Positions 25,076 through 43,823 are shown, counted from the first letter of the stretch. The stretch is 64,000 nucleotides of DNA from Globodera rostochiensis (GCA_018350325.1 JAEVLN010000005.1:1250142-1314141); one strand, 5' to 3'. Made by a program: numbers and translations. Notes: generated by a model not told the origin, from the sequence alone.

Positions 25076-25300
25076 ATGCGTTTATTTTTGGCGATCACTT
25101 TTCTGCTAATTATTGCCACGCTTTTGGTTGTGCCGATGGCCGTTGCGGTGGACGGTGCCGCTGCTCCCAGACATCGGCGACAATGGCTGTCCGCCGCCCG
25201 GGCGCCGGAGGTGACAGCGGAAGCTTTTGGAGTCTCCTCGGAAGACGCCGTCGCTGAGAGTGCCGTGCTACAACCCAACCCAAAGTGCCATAATGTTTAA
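25076..25300 (+). CDS. small secreted peptide, unknown family
   Basis: 74 residues, intronless as read. Residues 1-25 are a strong signal peptide (MRLFLAITFLLIIATLLVVP, then MAVAV). The mature part starts with a basic RHRR site near residues 32-35 and contains an Ala/Glu-rich stretch (APEVTAEAFGVSSEDAVAES); it ends with a single Cys (NPKCHNV). GC content jumps sharply relative to the AT-rich surroundings, which supports real coding. It lies between the two ubiquitin-extension genes, on the opposite strand. It could be a peptide prohormone or an effector; I do not recognise the family. Confidence 0.65.
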   Translation: MRLFLAITFLLIIATLLVVPMAVAVDGAAAPRHRRQWLSAARAPEVTAEAFGVSSEDAVAESAVLQPNPKCHNV

Positions 25301-25341
25301 ATTAGAGTTATTTTCATCGAGGGCGAAATTATGGGAGCAGT

Positions 25342-25855
25342 TCAACTCGCCGACGCCGACTCGCCGATGGTCAACTCGCCGACTCGCCGACGGTTGACTC
25401 GCCAATAATAGTTAATTTTGTTTTATCTATCAACTCAACTTTTTTAAATATAAAAAGTTAGATTTGTAACAATCTCAATTTAAGTCGGGATAAATTGCGG
25501 CAATCATAAAGAAATGAGGTCCCGACTGAAAAAAAATGCAAAACTTTGGTGTTTATAAGTTTAAATGCATGTTTTCTAGGGTACATATAAACGTAGGGCA
25601 CGAATCAGAGCTCGGATTTTGCGAATATCGACCTCCGAACGCGAATTCGAACATTTTTCAAAGTTCCAAATACAGCCTTTTTTTGGTTTGACTAATTTTT
25701 TAATTCCGCCATATTTTTTTTCAAGAACAACGTAGATTGAGATTGTTGGAAGTCTGATTTTTTTATATTTAAAAAAGTTGAGTTGATAGATAAAACAAAA
25801 TTAACTATTATCGGCGAGTCAACCGTCGGCGAGTCGGCGTCGGCGAGTTGACATG
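25342..25855. mobile_element. ~510-bp foldback element
   Basis: Long inverted arms of about 95-115 bp. The left arm has CAACTCGCCGACGCCGACTC, then TAGTTAATTTTGTTTTATC and CAACTCAACTTTTTTAAATA; the right arm 25758-25852 is the complement. The left arm carries an additional GACTCGCCGATGGTCAACTC duplication. The loop has no ORF. It sits between the duplicated ubiquitin genes. Confidence 0.88.
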
Positions 25856-25870
25856 TACACGAAATTATGT

Positions 25871-25897
25871 GGGGGGGGGGGGGGGGGGGGGGGGGGG
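25871..25897 (+). repeat. 27-base G homopolymer
   Basis: Uninterrupted run of G next to the foldback element. Its length is likely unreliable in any assembly and may form G-quadruplexes. Confidence 0.9.
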
Positions 25898-26049
25898 AGT
25901 CGGCGACCGAATTTGTTCAAAGCCACGAATGTCAAAAAAATATATAAAATTTTTATCGATAAAAAGGTTTTCTGGGGCGTAGAATCCGAATCTGACTTCA
26001 TTTTGACCAATTCCTAACCCCGGACCGAATTCGAACATCTCATTGAAAA

Positions 26050-26910
<861 letters not shown>

Positions 26911-26980
26911 TTCCGTTTTTTGCGCGCGATTTTTCCCAAATACTTTTTTTAGTGGGGAGGGGAGGGAGGGGGGGGGGGGT

Positions 26981-27227
26981 TGCCGATAGGCGCCGCTGAG
27001 AAAAATTTTCCAATTTTTGACTCAATAGAGATTTGCAACTAAATTGAGACAATGTGATGTTTTCTTGCATTAAAAAATCCAAATGAGGTTTTTTACTAAG
27101 AAAATCCCCAATTATTTAAACTAGTGTTGGCCGGGCTCGGGATTTTTGCTCATCCATCATTAATTTTTTTTGAGATTTTGATTAACTTTGGGGGGGGGGG
27201 GAGTCGGCGGTGCCCATAGGCGCCGCC
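26981..27227. repeat. copies of GGCGGTGCC...GGCGCCGCC palindromic family
   Basis: Two copies: TGCCGATAGGCGCCGC at about 26981-26997 and GGCGGTGCCCATAGGCGCCG (27206-27225), each preceded by a long G-run and followed by AAAAATTT. Further copies occur at 27850, 35694 and 56610. Confidence 0.75.
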
Positions 27228-27686
27228 GGGAAAAATTTCTTGAAGATTGAAAGATTTGTTATGAAAATTGGTCCAAAAATTAGTAATGTTGCAAAACAAA
27301 AGCCCCCCCCCCCCCTATGGTTTTTGATTTTGTCCAAAAATGAAAAATTTGTGAATTGGAATCTAAAATATTTTTTTTAAATGGGAAAAGTGTAAAAAAA
27401 TTTTTAGAATTGTTTCACCACCGTAAATCTTCAGAGAAAGTCGGAAAAATAATTTACATAGTCGGGGAACTGAACCACATCCCACAAACTTATTTGTTAA
27501 CTGCATCCACCACTCACCCACATTACACTACAATCAAACTGCGCTTCTCTGCTCAAAAATCACATTCTTAAGTGTGCATTTTATCCCGGTTAATCCCGAC
27601 CCTACCGCGGGATTACGACTTTTCAAAACCGGGATCGGGATTCCAAAAACCGGGATAATCCCGCCCGATCCCGATCGCCAACTCTA
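27122..27686. mobile_element. hAT-like element with tRNA-like core
   Basis: 565 bp. Ends TAGTGTTGGC and GCCAACTCTA; both flanks read ATTTAAAC (27114-27121, 27687-27694), a perfect 8-bp duplication. The right arm is made of CCGGGAT/ATCCCG-type repeats. The core includes TCTAAAATATTTTTTTT and CATTTACATAGTCGGGG, matching the core at 39400-39470, and a degenerate minus-strand tRNA-like module (A-box-like TAGTGTAATG, B-box-like GTGGTTCAGTTCCC) at about 27450-27540. Confidence 0.88.
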
Positions 27687-27694
27687 ATTTAAAC

Positions 27695-28487
27695 TAGGGT
27701 TGAGCGGGACCGGTACCGGGACGGGATTTCCCGGTTTTTTCAGGTCCCGGTCCCGGTTCCCCGAAATTCCGAAGCAAAATGTTTAATTTTGCTAAAATTT
27801 TGATTAACTTTCTTAACAAAATTGAGTCAAACTTTCAAAAATTTTTCTTGGCGGCGCCTATCGGCACCGCCGACCCCCACCCTCCTTAAAGTAAAATCTC
27901 AAAAAAATGATACGATAAAATTGAAGTTAAAGACAATGAGGAAGATATTTTTGAATAACAAAAAATTTTTTTGTTTTACCATTGAACACAAAAAAAATTT
28001 CCATTGAAAAGTCCCGGTTAGTCCCGGTACCGGTCCCGGTTGAAAATCATGGTCCCGGTTTTTCTGGTCCCGATCCCGGTTTCTCTGGTCCCGGTCCCGG
28101 TTTTTCTGGTCCCGATCCCGGTTTCTCTGGTCCCGGTCCCGGTTTCTCTGGTCCCGGTCCCGGTTTTTCTGGTCCCGGTCCCGGTTTTTCTGGTCCCGGT
28201 AAGTCCCGGTCCCGGTTTTTCTGGTCCCGGTTTTTCTGGTCCCGGTTTTTCTGGTCCCGGTTTTCTGGTCCCGGTCCCGGTATTCAAAAATTAATAGAAA
28301 AATTCCATTCTACCAGTAAAATTCTCAAAAAAAAAACACTAAAATCCTCAAAACACACAAAAGCAGCAAAAATCATCAGAAGCATCCAAAAAACAACAAA
28401 AAAACATCAAATCATCAGTTTTAAATTTTAGCATAATTGATTTTCCAAAAAACACCAAAATGATGCTAAAACCTCAGACTTGGGAGC
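27695..28487. repeat. GGTCCCGGTTTTTCT repeat element
   Basis: Starts TAGGGTTGAGCGGGACC directly after the previous element's duplication. From about 28010 to 28285 it is a tandem array of GGTCCCGGTCCCGGTTTTTCT-like 21-mers. A GGCGGCGCC palindrome copy lies at 27850-27871. A possible right end GGGAGCCCTG near 28478-28487 is followed by GTTAAAAC (6 of 8 match ATTTAAAC). All three frames of the array stay open, but this is repeat-driven and not coding. Confidence 0.7.
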
Positions 28488-28786
28488 CCTGGTTAAAACG
28501 TTTTTGTCAGGATTAATGTCACTTTTTTACAATATTTTTTGCTGTCAATGTAAATTTGAATCGATAAATAGTCATAATATGTAAATAATACATTTCCGTC
28601 CGTCTCCAACAAAAAATGTAAATTATTCGCCACAGTTTTGTATCATCCAACAACAGTTATGAATTAAGCCGAGAACAATATTTTCGACTGCAGCATTAAT
28701 TTTAAATTTTTGCTAACAAAATAGTTTAGCTAATATTTATTTCTTTAAACTAAACAAATCTTTCTTTTTTAGATAACGAAAAGAAA

Positions 28787-30753
28787 ATGACTAAACTAAT
28801 CAAACTCATTTTTATCCTTTCTTTAATTGACCCAATAACGAATTCGCCCTTTGGAAATTTAAAAAAAGGGTTTCTAATACCGAAAGAACCATCGAAGAAA
28901 CTAATTCAAAATCTTCCAAATTTAAATGAGCAAAGCATTGGCGAAACGTCTAAAAATATTGAAAAAATGAAAAATCTTACAAAAAATGAAAGCAGCTTGG
29001 AGGAAGTTAAAATTCGCGTTATATATCAAGCCGACAATGTTCCCGGGCATGCCTTTATTGTGGTTGGAGATTATGGTAGTAATATTTATGAAGTTTTGGG
29101 ATAAAATAAACAAATGTTTAGAATACGATTTTATGACTGCAGGCGCTCGTCGTAGAATATTGCAAGTTCATACCTATAATATAGAGAAGGGATGGGATTC
29201 CGACCGCTTCAAAATTTTCAGAAATTGAAATTTCGGGTCTTAAAAATTTTCGAAAGTCGAAAGTTTAACATTTTTCTTAAATATGCAGCCTTGACTTGGG
29301 TGAAGGCTAAATACGGGGAAAGATGACATTATTTGCGGTAAAATATATATCAATCGTTCCCCACCAACTCGTCCCCTCTCCAAATTCTTTCAAATCTAAC
29401 CAAATCAAACATTTCCGATACTATTCGAAAGCATGCAATGGTATTAGCTTTCAAAGGTAAAAGCTAAGATTTGAAAGAAGTTATAAGGGAAAAACTTCTG
29501 AAAAGAGGAACGAGTCGATACCCGTCCATTTTTGCGTGATAGCAGAAAAAGGAAATAAAAAAATTGTCAGTATTAAATGAAACTTATTGCAGGTTTGAAA
29601 ATTTTGGAGTGGAAATCGGAATTCCGTGCCTAAAATATCGTAACTTGAAATTTTGAGCCCAAAAATGTCGAAGCTCGAAACTCTGTCCCATCCCTAAAAC
29701 ATATACTTTAAATGTTTTAAAAATTAATTAAAAATTATTAAAAAATGTAATTTTAAAATGCTATTGTTTAAAGTCGTTTTGATATTGCCAATAAATTGGA
29801 AGAGAATGACAAGGAAAGGCCACAAGCGTTCAAAGGACTCGGCCTTTTTGTGTGCCCACTTAAAGTCGAACAATCGTTTTTTAAAATGGGCTCGCGCTTC
29901 TGGTTTAAAGAATCTTTTTCACCAAGCAAAGCCAATTGTTTGGACTTTGTGTTCAATTTTGTGTGCGCACTTTTCGACGGGGACTGTCCCAAAAAAGAGG
30001 TAAATGCTGAAATTTGAAATTTTCTGTCAATTTAAAAAGAATATTTAAATTAACGCTTTATTTTATATATTTTTACCTATGCTTGGTTTTGAAAGATATG
30101 GCCTGATAATTTCGTCAACTTCGACAAGGACATGTTTCGAGATTATTTAAAGCTGGGTGATCGACGACAGCCGGCCTCAGCCTTAGAACGGAAGCCCATT
30201 TCATTGCCTGCCAATGGTTTTGTTGTTTTGCTTTTATAATTGTTTTGAATTTATTGTAGATGATCACAATTGTGTGCTGAAGGATCATCATTTGGAATTT
30301 CGCATAACAAATTTTAAATGTGATGTAAATGACGAAGGTGGCATTTGTGCCAATTTTGTGCTATCTCACTTCACTGGTCTTTTTGATCTGCCAGTTTTAC
30401 TGGGCAAAGAATTAAAAAATAAAATTTTGGTGGAGACAAAACCCAAAAAAGTATGGAAAGATGGCGAAAACATTCATTTGGTTGCCGTTTTGAAGGCTTA
30501 CAGCTGTAAAATTTTGGGTAACCTTTCAATGTCTTCTGTTGGTCACTTAATATTACTGAACAAAACGGTAAAATTACATTTATTCTTTGTACTGTACAAA
30601 CATTTGACATTTTAGACAAAAAAATTTATAAAGACAAAAAATGTTTGCCACTCACATTTCTTTGGGCTAATAAACCTTGACGAAATAATTGGGCATATTG
30701 TGGAGGTCGAATTTAATGGATGGACACAAATAAACCCTGGCAAAAACAACTGA
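28787..30753 (+). CDS. secreted protein with spaced His and Asn-Cys motifs, paralogue 1
   Basis: Exons 28787-29075, 29122-29161, 29774-29999, 30096-30216, 30260-30567 and 30616-30753: 373 residues. Signal peptide (MTKLIKLIFILSLIDPITNS); a low-complexity Asn/Lys-rich linker; then PGHAFIVVGDYG-EYDFMTAGARRR (about residues 88-112); then ANCLDFVFNFVCALFDGDC (about 160-180); then a C-terminal domain with LEFRITNFKCDV, KVWKDGENIHLVAVLKAYSC and KNVCHSHFFG. A His in a beta strand followed about 75 residues later by Asn-Cys resembles permuted papain-fold proteins (LRAT/PPPDE: H...NCxxF). This is inference, as I do not recognise the family. Intron 2 uses a GC donor (TT|GCAAGT) where paralogue 2 has GT, and contains a decayed foldback element. 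Confidence 0.82.
29187..29695. mobile_element. decayed foldback element in intron 2 of paralogue 1
   Basis: AGGGATGGGATTCCGA at the left and TCCCATCCCTA at the right are inverted, with TTGAAATTTCGGG and TTGAAATTTTGAGCCC arms inside. No clean target duplication. It is absent from the same intron of paralogue 2, which is filled with other repeats. Confidence 0.55.
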
Positions 30754-32276
30754 AATAAAACAGCGAATTTCACACAAAAAAAATTGCGATATTCTTTATA
30801 TGTAAAGGACATTTGGAGACGCTTGTATTGTTATTTATATTATTGTAATCAATAAAGCATTGAAAAATAGAAATCCGAATTTTGAAAAATCCGAATCCCC
30901 GGGGATTTTATTTGAGGAAATACGGTAATCGAAATAGTGGATATAAAACTGAGAGTTTGTTAGAGCTCGGTAAAAAAAAAAAATTTCAGGAGCGGGAGTC
31001 GAGAGCGGGAATCCCGTTAAAATCCCGCTCCCGTTAAACTCCCGTTGAATTTTTACCGGGAACCCCGCGGGGCGGGAGTTTTGGTGTTTTATTCACAAAA
31101 AATTTTGTTTTGAGAATTCTGCTTCACTTCTGCAGGGGGGGGGAAGTCAGAAAAAGTCCTACTCTAATATTTTGTTACCAGAAATTTATTGATGACTTAA
31201 TAATAAAAAAATCAGAAAACCGAAATTTAAACTCCGGGAGCGGGAGAAAGACTAATGGAAAAAGGAACAGTTAGAAGAAATATGTAATCGCTTGAGGGGA
31301 AGACGGGAACAACAAGATGAAGCAATGTGGGCGGGGACAGGAAAGTCCAGCAGTTCGTTGAGGAGTGAATAAAATGGACAATGCCAACCGAAGAAACCCT
31401 TACAAATATAAATGCCAGTCTGACAAGCAGTAAATGATATGTTCCTTTGTATTTATGAACATTTTTCACTTCCGAAAACTAGAGTGGGCTCAATGGAAGT
31501 GCAGCTTCTTATTGCCCTTTGTTGCTTTAATTAAAAACATTTATGATTAAAAGTTTAGGACGAGACTGTCGTCTCTGTTGGAATTTAATGTCTCCTCTAA
31601 AGAGCATAGCTTTTTTCCAAACGATCCTTGGTTTTATCCCTTGAGGGGATTCTTCCCCCATCATAAATCCACAATAATTAAATTCTAATGCAACAATTAA
31701 ACATGCGAATACTTATCTTATATAAAAGTGCCATTCTACACAACTTTCCCATTTTAAATCACTCATTTTCCAACACTGCCAGAACAGTATCCCATTTTAG
31801 AAGCTCCAATCTAAGGTGATGTGTGTGCATAGCGTTTTTACAATAAAGAATACGTAATAAAAGTAATTATATAAATTATTTGTATTAATCGTACATTTTT
31901 ATAATTACTAATTTTAAAGTTTAGATCCAGAAAACAAGATTGTATACACAAATGTTCTCCAACATATTTCTCTTTGGGATAACTTGTATTGGCGGATGTT
32001 TGTTAATCAAAGTTTACTTTTATTTTAAATAGTTTGACGGCACTATCATATTAAAAAAAGTTTCAATGTATCTTTTTAAATTAGGGTTCGGACGGGCGCC
32101 CGGGTCGGGCGGGTACCCGTCGGGCGGGCATCCGGTGGGCAAATACTCGACCCGGGCTAAAGTCCGATACCCCCGCCCGCAAAAGTTCGCCCGCCACATT
32201 TCCGAATACCCCTAAAAATACCCACCCGGGTTCAAGCGGATATATCCCCCCCCCCCGTACTTCAAAGGCCCAGCAG
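30754..32276. other. intergenic/5' region with GCGGGAG and GGGCGGG repeats
   Basis: Contains GAGCGGGAG/CTCCCG arms (30995-31090 and 31230-31250), a TATATAAAAG promoter-like site near 31718 without a following long ORF, and a TAGGGTTCGGACGGGCG element end at about 32082-32200 with GGGCGGGT/ACCCG repeats. An ATG at 31952 opens a 20-codon hydrophobic stretch (MFSNIFLFGITCIGGCLLIK) before a GT. It is in phase with the guanylyl cyclase exon at 32277 and could be its signal-peptide exon. Confidence 0.45.
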
Positions 32277-38455
<6,179 letters not shown>

Positions 38456-39460
38456 CATTGGAGTCAGTGATCAAAACTTTTGCGTTTCTTTTCCCAATGA
38501 TTTTAAGTGGTTCGATTTGTTTCCAGTTTATTCCCAGTACGACGATACTTTATGCTTTATTCCATTTTTTGTAATTTCCATAATCAGGCAAAAAAAAGGA
38601 AAAAAGCAACAATTTCAATGTTTAATCTAATATTTTTATTAAAAGTTATATTTTTTCAGGAAATTTTTCTTCAGGATTTTAAAACAGTGGGCCGGCATCT
38701 ATTTACGGTTTTGCCTTGAGAGTATCGAAAAAATTCAATATTTAGGGGGTCAAGTACTTTTTTCAGAAATATTTGGAGCCCTGATTTAACAATTCACATT
38801 TATGCCAAAATAAACAAAATAATGTTTTATCAAATTTTAGAACCTTTTAAAAGTTTGTTCTTCAGTGGCACCGCCGTGGAAAAATTTTTAGAGCTTAACG
38901 AAAGTTGTTTAGAAATCACCAGTGTTTTCCTGTTCCAACAATTTTGAACCTGTTCCTGTTCTGTTCTAAAATCTTAGAACAGCCTGTCTGTTCTGTTCCT
39001 GTTCTGTTCCGACCTCGAGAACAGAACAGGAACAGAACAGGAACAGAACAGAGTAAACTGTTCTTAGACTGTTCCAAATTAAAAATTTTCCGAGTGAAAT
39101 TCAGTCTGAAATTTTAATTGATGATGCATTGGACAAAGTGTTCAATCACTTCCTAGTGATGCTCGAGACCTAACCTTACCAAGACTTTACCCCGAGACTC
39201 GAGATTGACCCTCAAAAACACGAGACTTTTACGAAAATATTTTAATTTAGGTTTTGCAACCATTTTTTGAAGATTTTGATGGAATTGTTAAAAAAATTGG
39301 TCTTGATTTTTAAAAACAAAACAAAAGGGTCCCCCTATGATTTTTTTCTCAAGTTTAATGAAACAAATAAAAAATTTATATGTCTTCAAAAAATATTAAA
39401 TCTAAAATATTTTTAATTACCATCAAAGTTCATAAAAAGAGAGAAAAAAAAAATCATTTA

Positions 39461-39530
39461 CAAAGTCGGGGGTTCGAACCCACAGCCCCAGGCATCACAT
39501 ATCACTCACCATTACACCACACCAGGGAGT
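39461..39530 (-). ncRNA. tRNA-like (Pol III box) module
   Basis: On the minus strand: A-box-like TGGTGTAATGGTGAG and B-box GGGTTCGAACCCCCG forming a T-arm-like hairpin. It is not a full cloverleaf, so it is read as a tRNA-derived module inside the element, not a functional tRNA. Confidence 0.6.
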
Positions 39531-39562
39531 AAAATAAAAAGAATAAAAAAGATTTTCACTAG

Positions 39563-39630
39563 GGAAAGTTGAACCTTAGTCAAAATTGAATCACGTCACT
39601 CAGTTTAACCACTACGCCACCTGAGATCAT
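39563..39630 (-). ncRNA. second tRNA-like module
   Basis: On the minus strand: A-box-like TGGCGTAGTGGTTAAACT and degenerate B-box AAGGTTCAACTTTC, directly before the module at 39461-39530. A matching pair occurs at 48609-48762. Confidence 0.5.
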
Positions 39631-40000
39631 ACTAGATAGTTGGAAATTTCAAATATACAATTTTTACCCTGTTCTAGCTTGGCCTGTTCTGTTCCTGTTC
39701 TGTTCCTGTTCCAAGGATTTTGAATCTGTTCCTGTTCCTGTGCTGTTCTAAATTCTAGAATAGAACAGGAACAGGAACAGAACAGGAACAGAACAGGCCA
39801 AGCTGGAACAGGAAAACACTGGAAATCACTAGTCTAGACGTGTCTTGACGTAATTATAAACAAATTAATGTAAACAAATTAACGATGGTGCCAGCCACAT
39901 CGATTTATCGACCTCCAACAACAAATAGTCGCATAAAACATGGCGAAAAAATTATAAATATTGTACAAATTGTTCAAAATATTTTATTGCAAAATTTAAA

Positions 40001-42474
40001 ATGAAATTATTAATTGTATTGGTTTGTTTTTTTTTGATAATTTACCCAATAACGAATACATCGTTTGGAGGTTTTCCAAAGGGATTTCTAACATCGAAAG
40101 ATGCATTAAAGAAACCAAAGGGGCAAAATATTGAAAAAATTCAAACTCTACGCAAAATAAATGAACAAAATTGTGGTGAAAGTTCCATAAATGTTGAAAA
40201 AATGCAAAATCCTCTCAACGAATCCAAAAAAAATGACGAAGAAATTGACAAAACTATTGAAGGTATTCAAAGAGAAAAATGTATTAATAGTGAATCAATT
40301 CAATTTTCCCATAATGAAAATAAGAGAAAAGTTGGAGAAAATTCCAAAAAGCCTGAAAATATGCAAAATGGTCAATTAAATGAACAAAGTGTTGGCGAAA
40401 ATGCCAAAAATGAAATTCAAATTCTATCAACATATAATGAGAACCCGACGGAGGAAGTCAAAGTTCGCGTAATAAATCGAATCGCCAATTTGCCCAGACA
40501 TGCTTATGTGGTGGTTGGAAATTATGGTAAAAAGCGCTTTTTTATTATTTGTTTTATCTTCAACCTTTTAGAATACGATTTTTTATTAGGAGGCGCACGT
40601 CGAAGAAAATTGTAAGTTTAGATCGAATATTTTTTTATGAACCCCCAATTTGATATTTCTTTGAAATTTATAAAGAATATTTGGTACTTCCGTTATGATA
40701 CCGCTCCCCCCTCAAAAAAATGGATTTTCACTTTTTTAGGAGTAAATTAGGTCGAGAAACACGCATTTGACATTCATTTGTCGAATACATAACTTTGAAC
40801 CCATTCGAACAAAGAAATTTTTTTTATTGTACAATCTCGCCAAATTTGGTATCAATCAACAAATCGATTTAAGGGCGGAGAAGTTGATCAAATGCCATTT
40901 GAGTACGGCCGTCAGGGTTGCCTATTCCAAAAAATATGGGTAAAACATTTATTCTTCATATTTCTCACTCGTTTTCAGCTTTTTGAGCAAGTCTGGGCGA
41001 GAAAGAAAAAAGATCGTACTTTCATTGCATTTTTGTTAAGCCTTTTTCCAAAAAGGTTTTTTTAACCAATTTTTGTTAAGGAATTAGAACAAAATCTTAA
41101 AAATTGGGCACATTTTCGAAAATGTTAAAAATATTGCAAAACATAAAAACAATATGGCAAAATATGGCGCGGACCCCCAAAATATGGCAAATGCCATATA
41201 AATATGTACTTGGACACAACCCTTTCTTTCATTGCTGGCACAAAATTTACTAAGAATGAAAGGCCGCCCGCCAATAGGGAACATGCGATGACGGAGCAAG
41301 CCTTAAATCGATTTGTCCCCTCAAGAACTGCGATTGGTACATAATTTGTTCAGTATGACGTCCAAAAATCCATCTCTTTTCGAAGTTCGTGTTTGGCCCA
41401 GCACATTGGCCGTGTCCAACCCGTGTCTATTGACTCAAATTACTCTAATTTGAGGGGGTTTCTTAATCCGTTGCAACCCTCTGGGGGGGGGGGAGTAATA
41501 TATTATGGAAAACTACCGAATAACTTTTAATTTTCAGTCGTCACGATATTAACGTAAAATTGGCCAATTCAAACAAGAAAAAGGTCCAATCATTCAAACA
41601 AAAGAAACTTTTTGTGCCCTCCAAAAAGGCGGAGGAAGTGTTTTTTGAAATGACTAAACGTTTTTGGCATGCCCAATCATTCTCGGAAAGCAACGCCAAC
41701 TGTTTGGACTTCGTGTTCAACTTTGTGTGCGCACTTTTTGACGGCAATTGTCCTAAGAAAAAGGTTATTTGCAGAAATAACAAATTAACTTTAATTATAA
41801 ATGTTAAGCTATGGCCTAATAATTTTGTTGAATTGGATGCTGATATGCCCGATGAATATGCAAAGCTGGATAAGTTGCGATTTCCTGCTTCTGTTTTTGA
41901 AAGGCAACCCATTTCTCTGCCAGGTTTAATTTAATTAATTTTATTAATTAAAAATTGTTTTCAATTTAGTTGTTAAGGACCCGATTTGCAAGATGAAGGA
42001 TCATCAATTGGAATTTCGCATAAAAAATTTTGAATGCAATTCAAACGGTGATAAAAATTGTTCAAAATTTGTATTATTCTATTTAACCGGCCGGTTTACT
42101 CGAACTTTAATAGGGAAGGTTAAATTTGAAACGACAATTTTTGTGCAGACGGAAGCTGAAAAAGTGTGGGAAAACGGTGAAAACATTCATTTGAATGCCG
42201 TTTTGAAAGCATACAGCTGTAAACAATGGGAGGACAATAATTCGATGTCAATTGTTTCTAATTTATTAATTATGAATGAAACGGTAATTTTTAAGTTTTT
42301 TTATTATTAATAAATTAAAAAACGTTATTTCAGACAAGGAAATACATAAAGCCAAAAAATGTATGCCATTCACACAATGTTTGTGCAGTTGGTCGTCCCA
42401 TAAATCTGGACGAAATAACCGATCATATTGTGGACATCGAATTTGACCGATGGGATGATATAAATCTTGATTAA
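40001..42474 (+). CDS. secreted protein with spaced His and Asn-Cys motifs, paralogue 2
   Basis: Exons 40001-40526, 40572-40611, 41538-41763, 41809-41923, 41970-42283 and 42334-42474: 453 residues, with the same six-exon structure and intron phases as 28787-30753. Signal peptide MKLLIVLVCFFLIIYPITNT; a longer Asn/Glu/Lys-rich linker with repeated NEQ.(V/I/C)GE..KN units (for example NEQNCGESSINVEK and NEQSVGENAKNE); PRHAYVVVGNYG-EYDFLLGGARRR; ANCLDFVFNFVCALFDGNC; C-terminal domain with LEFRIKNFECNS, KVWENGENIHLNAVLKAYSC and KNVCHSHNVC. His and Asn-Cys are conserved in both copies. The conserved C-terminal Cys residues suggest extracellular folding. Intron 2 is long (about 930 bp) and repeat-rich. 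Function unknown; a secreted permuted-papain-like enzyme is a hypothesis. Confidence 0.85.
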
Positions 42475-43237
42475 AAGAAGATCCTGGCATGAAACAACAA
42501 CCTGATCGATGATAATAATGGTCCGTCCGTATTTATGGCATTATGTTTGATAAATATATGTTGATACGGAAGGGGCATCACCCCCCCCCCCTAAATTAGA
42601 CCCTCACCTAAATTAGACCCTCCCCTCCTCTAAATTAGACCCCCCCCGTCTAACTACCCCCCCCCCCCCTAAATTAGACCCTCCCCCCTCTAACTACCCC
42701 CTCCCCCCTAAATTAGACCCCCCCACCCCTCTAAAATAGAAACGCCCTTTGGAGGAGGGTTGAAAAATACTAACCCCGGGGTTAGTATTTTAGGAAATAC
42801 GGTATAATTAAATGTAATGACAGATTATGTTTTGTTTATAGCCACTTTTACTTTTAAAACACTTTTTAAGCGCCTTTTTATGCTGGAGGGGTATGCCGTC
42901 CGTCACTATCAGAAATATAAATGCCGGTTAGAGAAGCAAATTTGTAAATAAAAGATTTGAACAAATGCCCTTGGGGGTGAGGAGCATTTCTTCTTACATT
43001 CATTTGCCTTCTTTTCTGCTCCCAGAAGAATTTCGATTAAAAAAAGCACTTAATTATAAAAGCAATTTTAATTTTGAGAAAGTCCCTGCGGTGTTTTTGG
43101 GCACCGTCGGTTACTTTTTGAATTTGTCGTACAAACTCTGGCTGAATGGCTATTTTCAAGTACATTCTTGAAAACAAGTACATTCAAGTACTGTACTTGC
43201 CATTCAAGTAGGATTCCGAGCCCTGTAATTAGTCCAT
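42475..43237. repeat. C-rich CCCTAAATTAGAC tandem block and CAAGTAC arm
   Basis: 42575-42735 is a degenerate tandem of CCCTAAATTAGACC and CCCTCTAACTACC units. 43155-43217 has CAAGTACATTCAAGTAC-type repeats ending GAGCCCTG, resembling an element end. An open frame at 42965-43171 contains PAVFLGTVGYFLNLSYKLW, possibly a receptor-like relic, but it is too weak to call. Confidence 0.6.
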
Positions 43238-43246
43238 TCGTGCCGG

Positions 43247-43290
43247 AGTCAATCGCTGTTTGCGTATTATTTTTTGACCAATTAACGAAA
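43247..43290 (+). pseudogene. Srt exon-1 fragment
   Basis: Encodes FVPESIAVCVLFF, nearly identical in DNA to the segment FVPESIAICVL of the Srt gene first exon at 43918-43950. The rest of the exon is missing. A remnant of a duplicated receptor copy about 670 bp upstream of the intact one. Confidence 0.75.
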
Positions 43291-43823
43291 ACTTAAAAAA
43301 CGACGACACCAACAACTTTATAACTTAGAAGCCGCACTTCAATCGTCAGTAATGACAAAAATTTGAGTGCAAATTCTTTCAAATTATGCTGAATCAAAAA
43401 ATGACAGATTCTTTTTTTGCGGCCCAATTACCACCCAAAACACTTTTCACCTGCACTGGTCGGCGAGTAACTTTTTATAAATGTGCCCTCAGAATGCATA
43501 AAACGTTAATTTGACAATAATAATAATAATAATAATGAGAGGATAATGAACAAATGCCCTTGAGGCTTGACCTTTTGTCCTGCCGGCTCATTATTCATTT
43601 TCCTCTCGATTCCAAAGCACTCACTATTAGGTTTTGCGTGGAGGTCCTAGGAACTAAATTTTCCGTTTAAGAAATATTAATTAATAAAAAAGGGTGCTAA
43701 TTGTCTGTTGTTCTAATTATGGAATAGTCAACGGAGACAATTAGCACAGGTTGAGGTATTTTTTCGCCCAGCTCTCGTCTCAGGCGAAATAAACTCAAAC
43801 AATTAAAAAGTTTTAAAAAAGTG

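Larger units (their letters stand above)
38920..39821. mobile_element. hAT-like element with CTGTTC arms and tRNA-like core
   Basis: 902 bp. Ends CAGTGTTTTCCTGTTCC and GGAACAGGAAAACACTG, with flanks GAAATCAC at 38912-38919 and 39822-39829 (perfect 8-bp duplication). Both arms are CTGTTCCTGTTCTGTTC and complement. The core (39320-39530) resembles that of 27122-27686, and two tRNA-like modules lie inside on the minus strand. No transposase. Confidence 0.93.

Noticed and set aside
27982..28431. 149-codon Gly/Pro-rich frame, collagen-like at first sight
   Set aside because: Produced by tandem GGTCCCGGTTTTTCT repeats; all frames are open, there is no Gly-X-Y order with Cys knots and no signal peptide.
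42965..43171. Possible further receptor exon
   Set aside because: One hydrophobic stretch only, no Srt landmarks, and it is surrounded by repeats.
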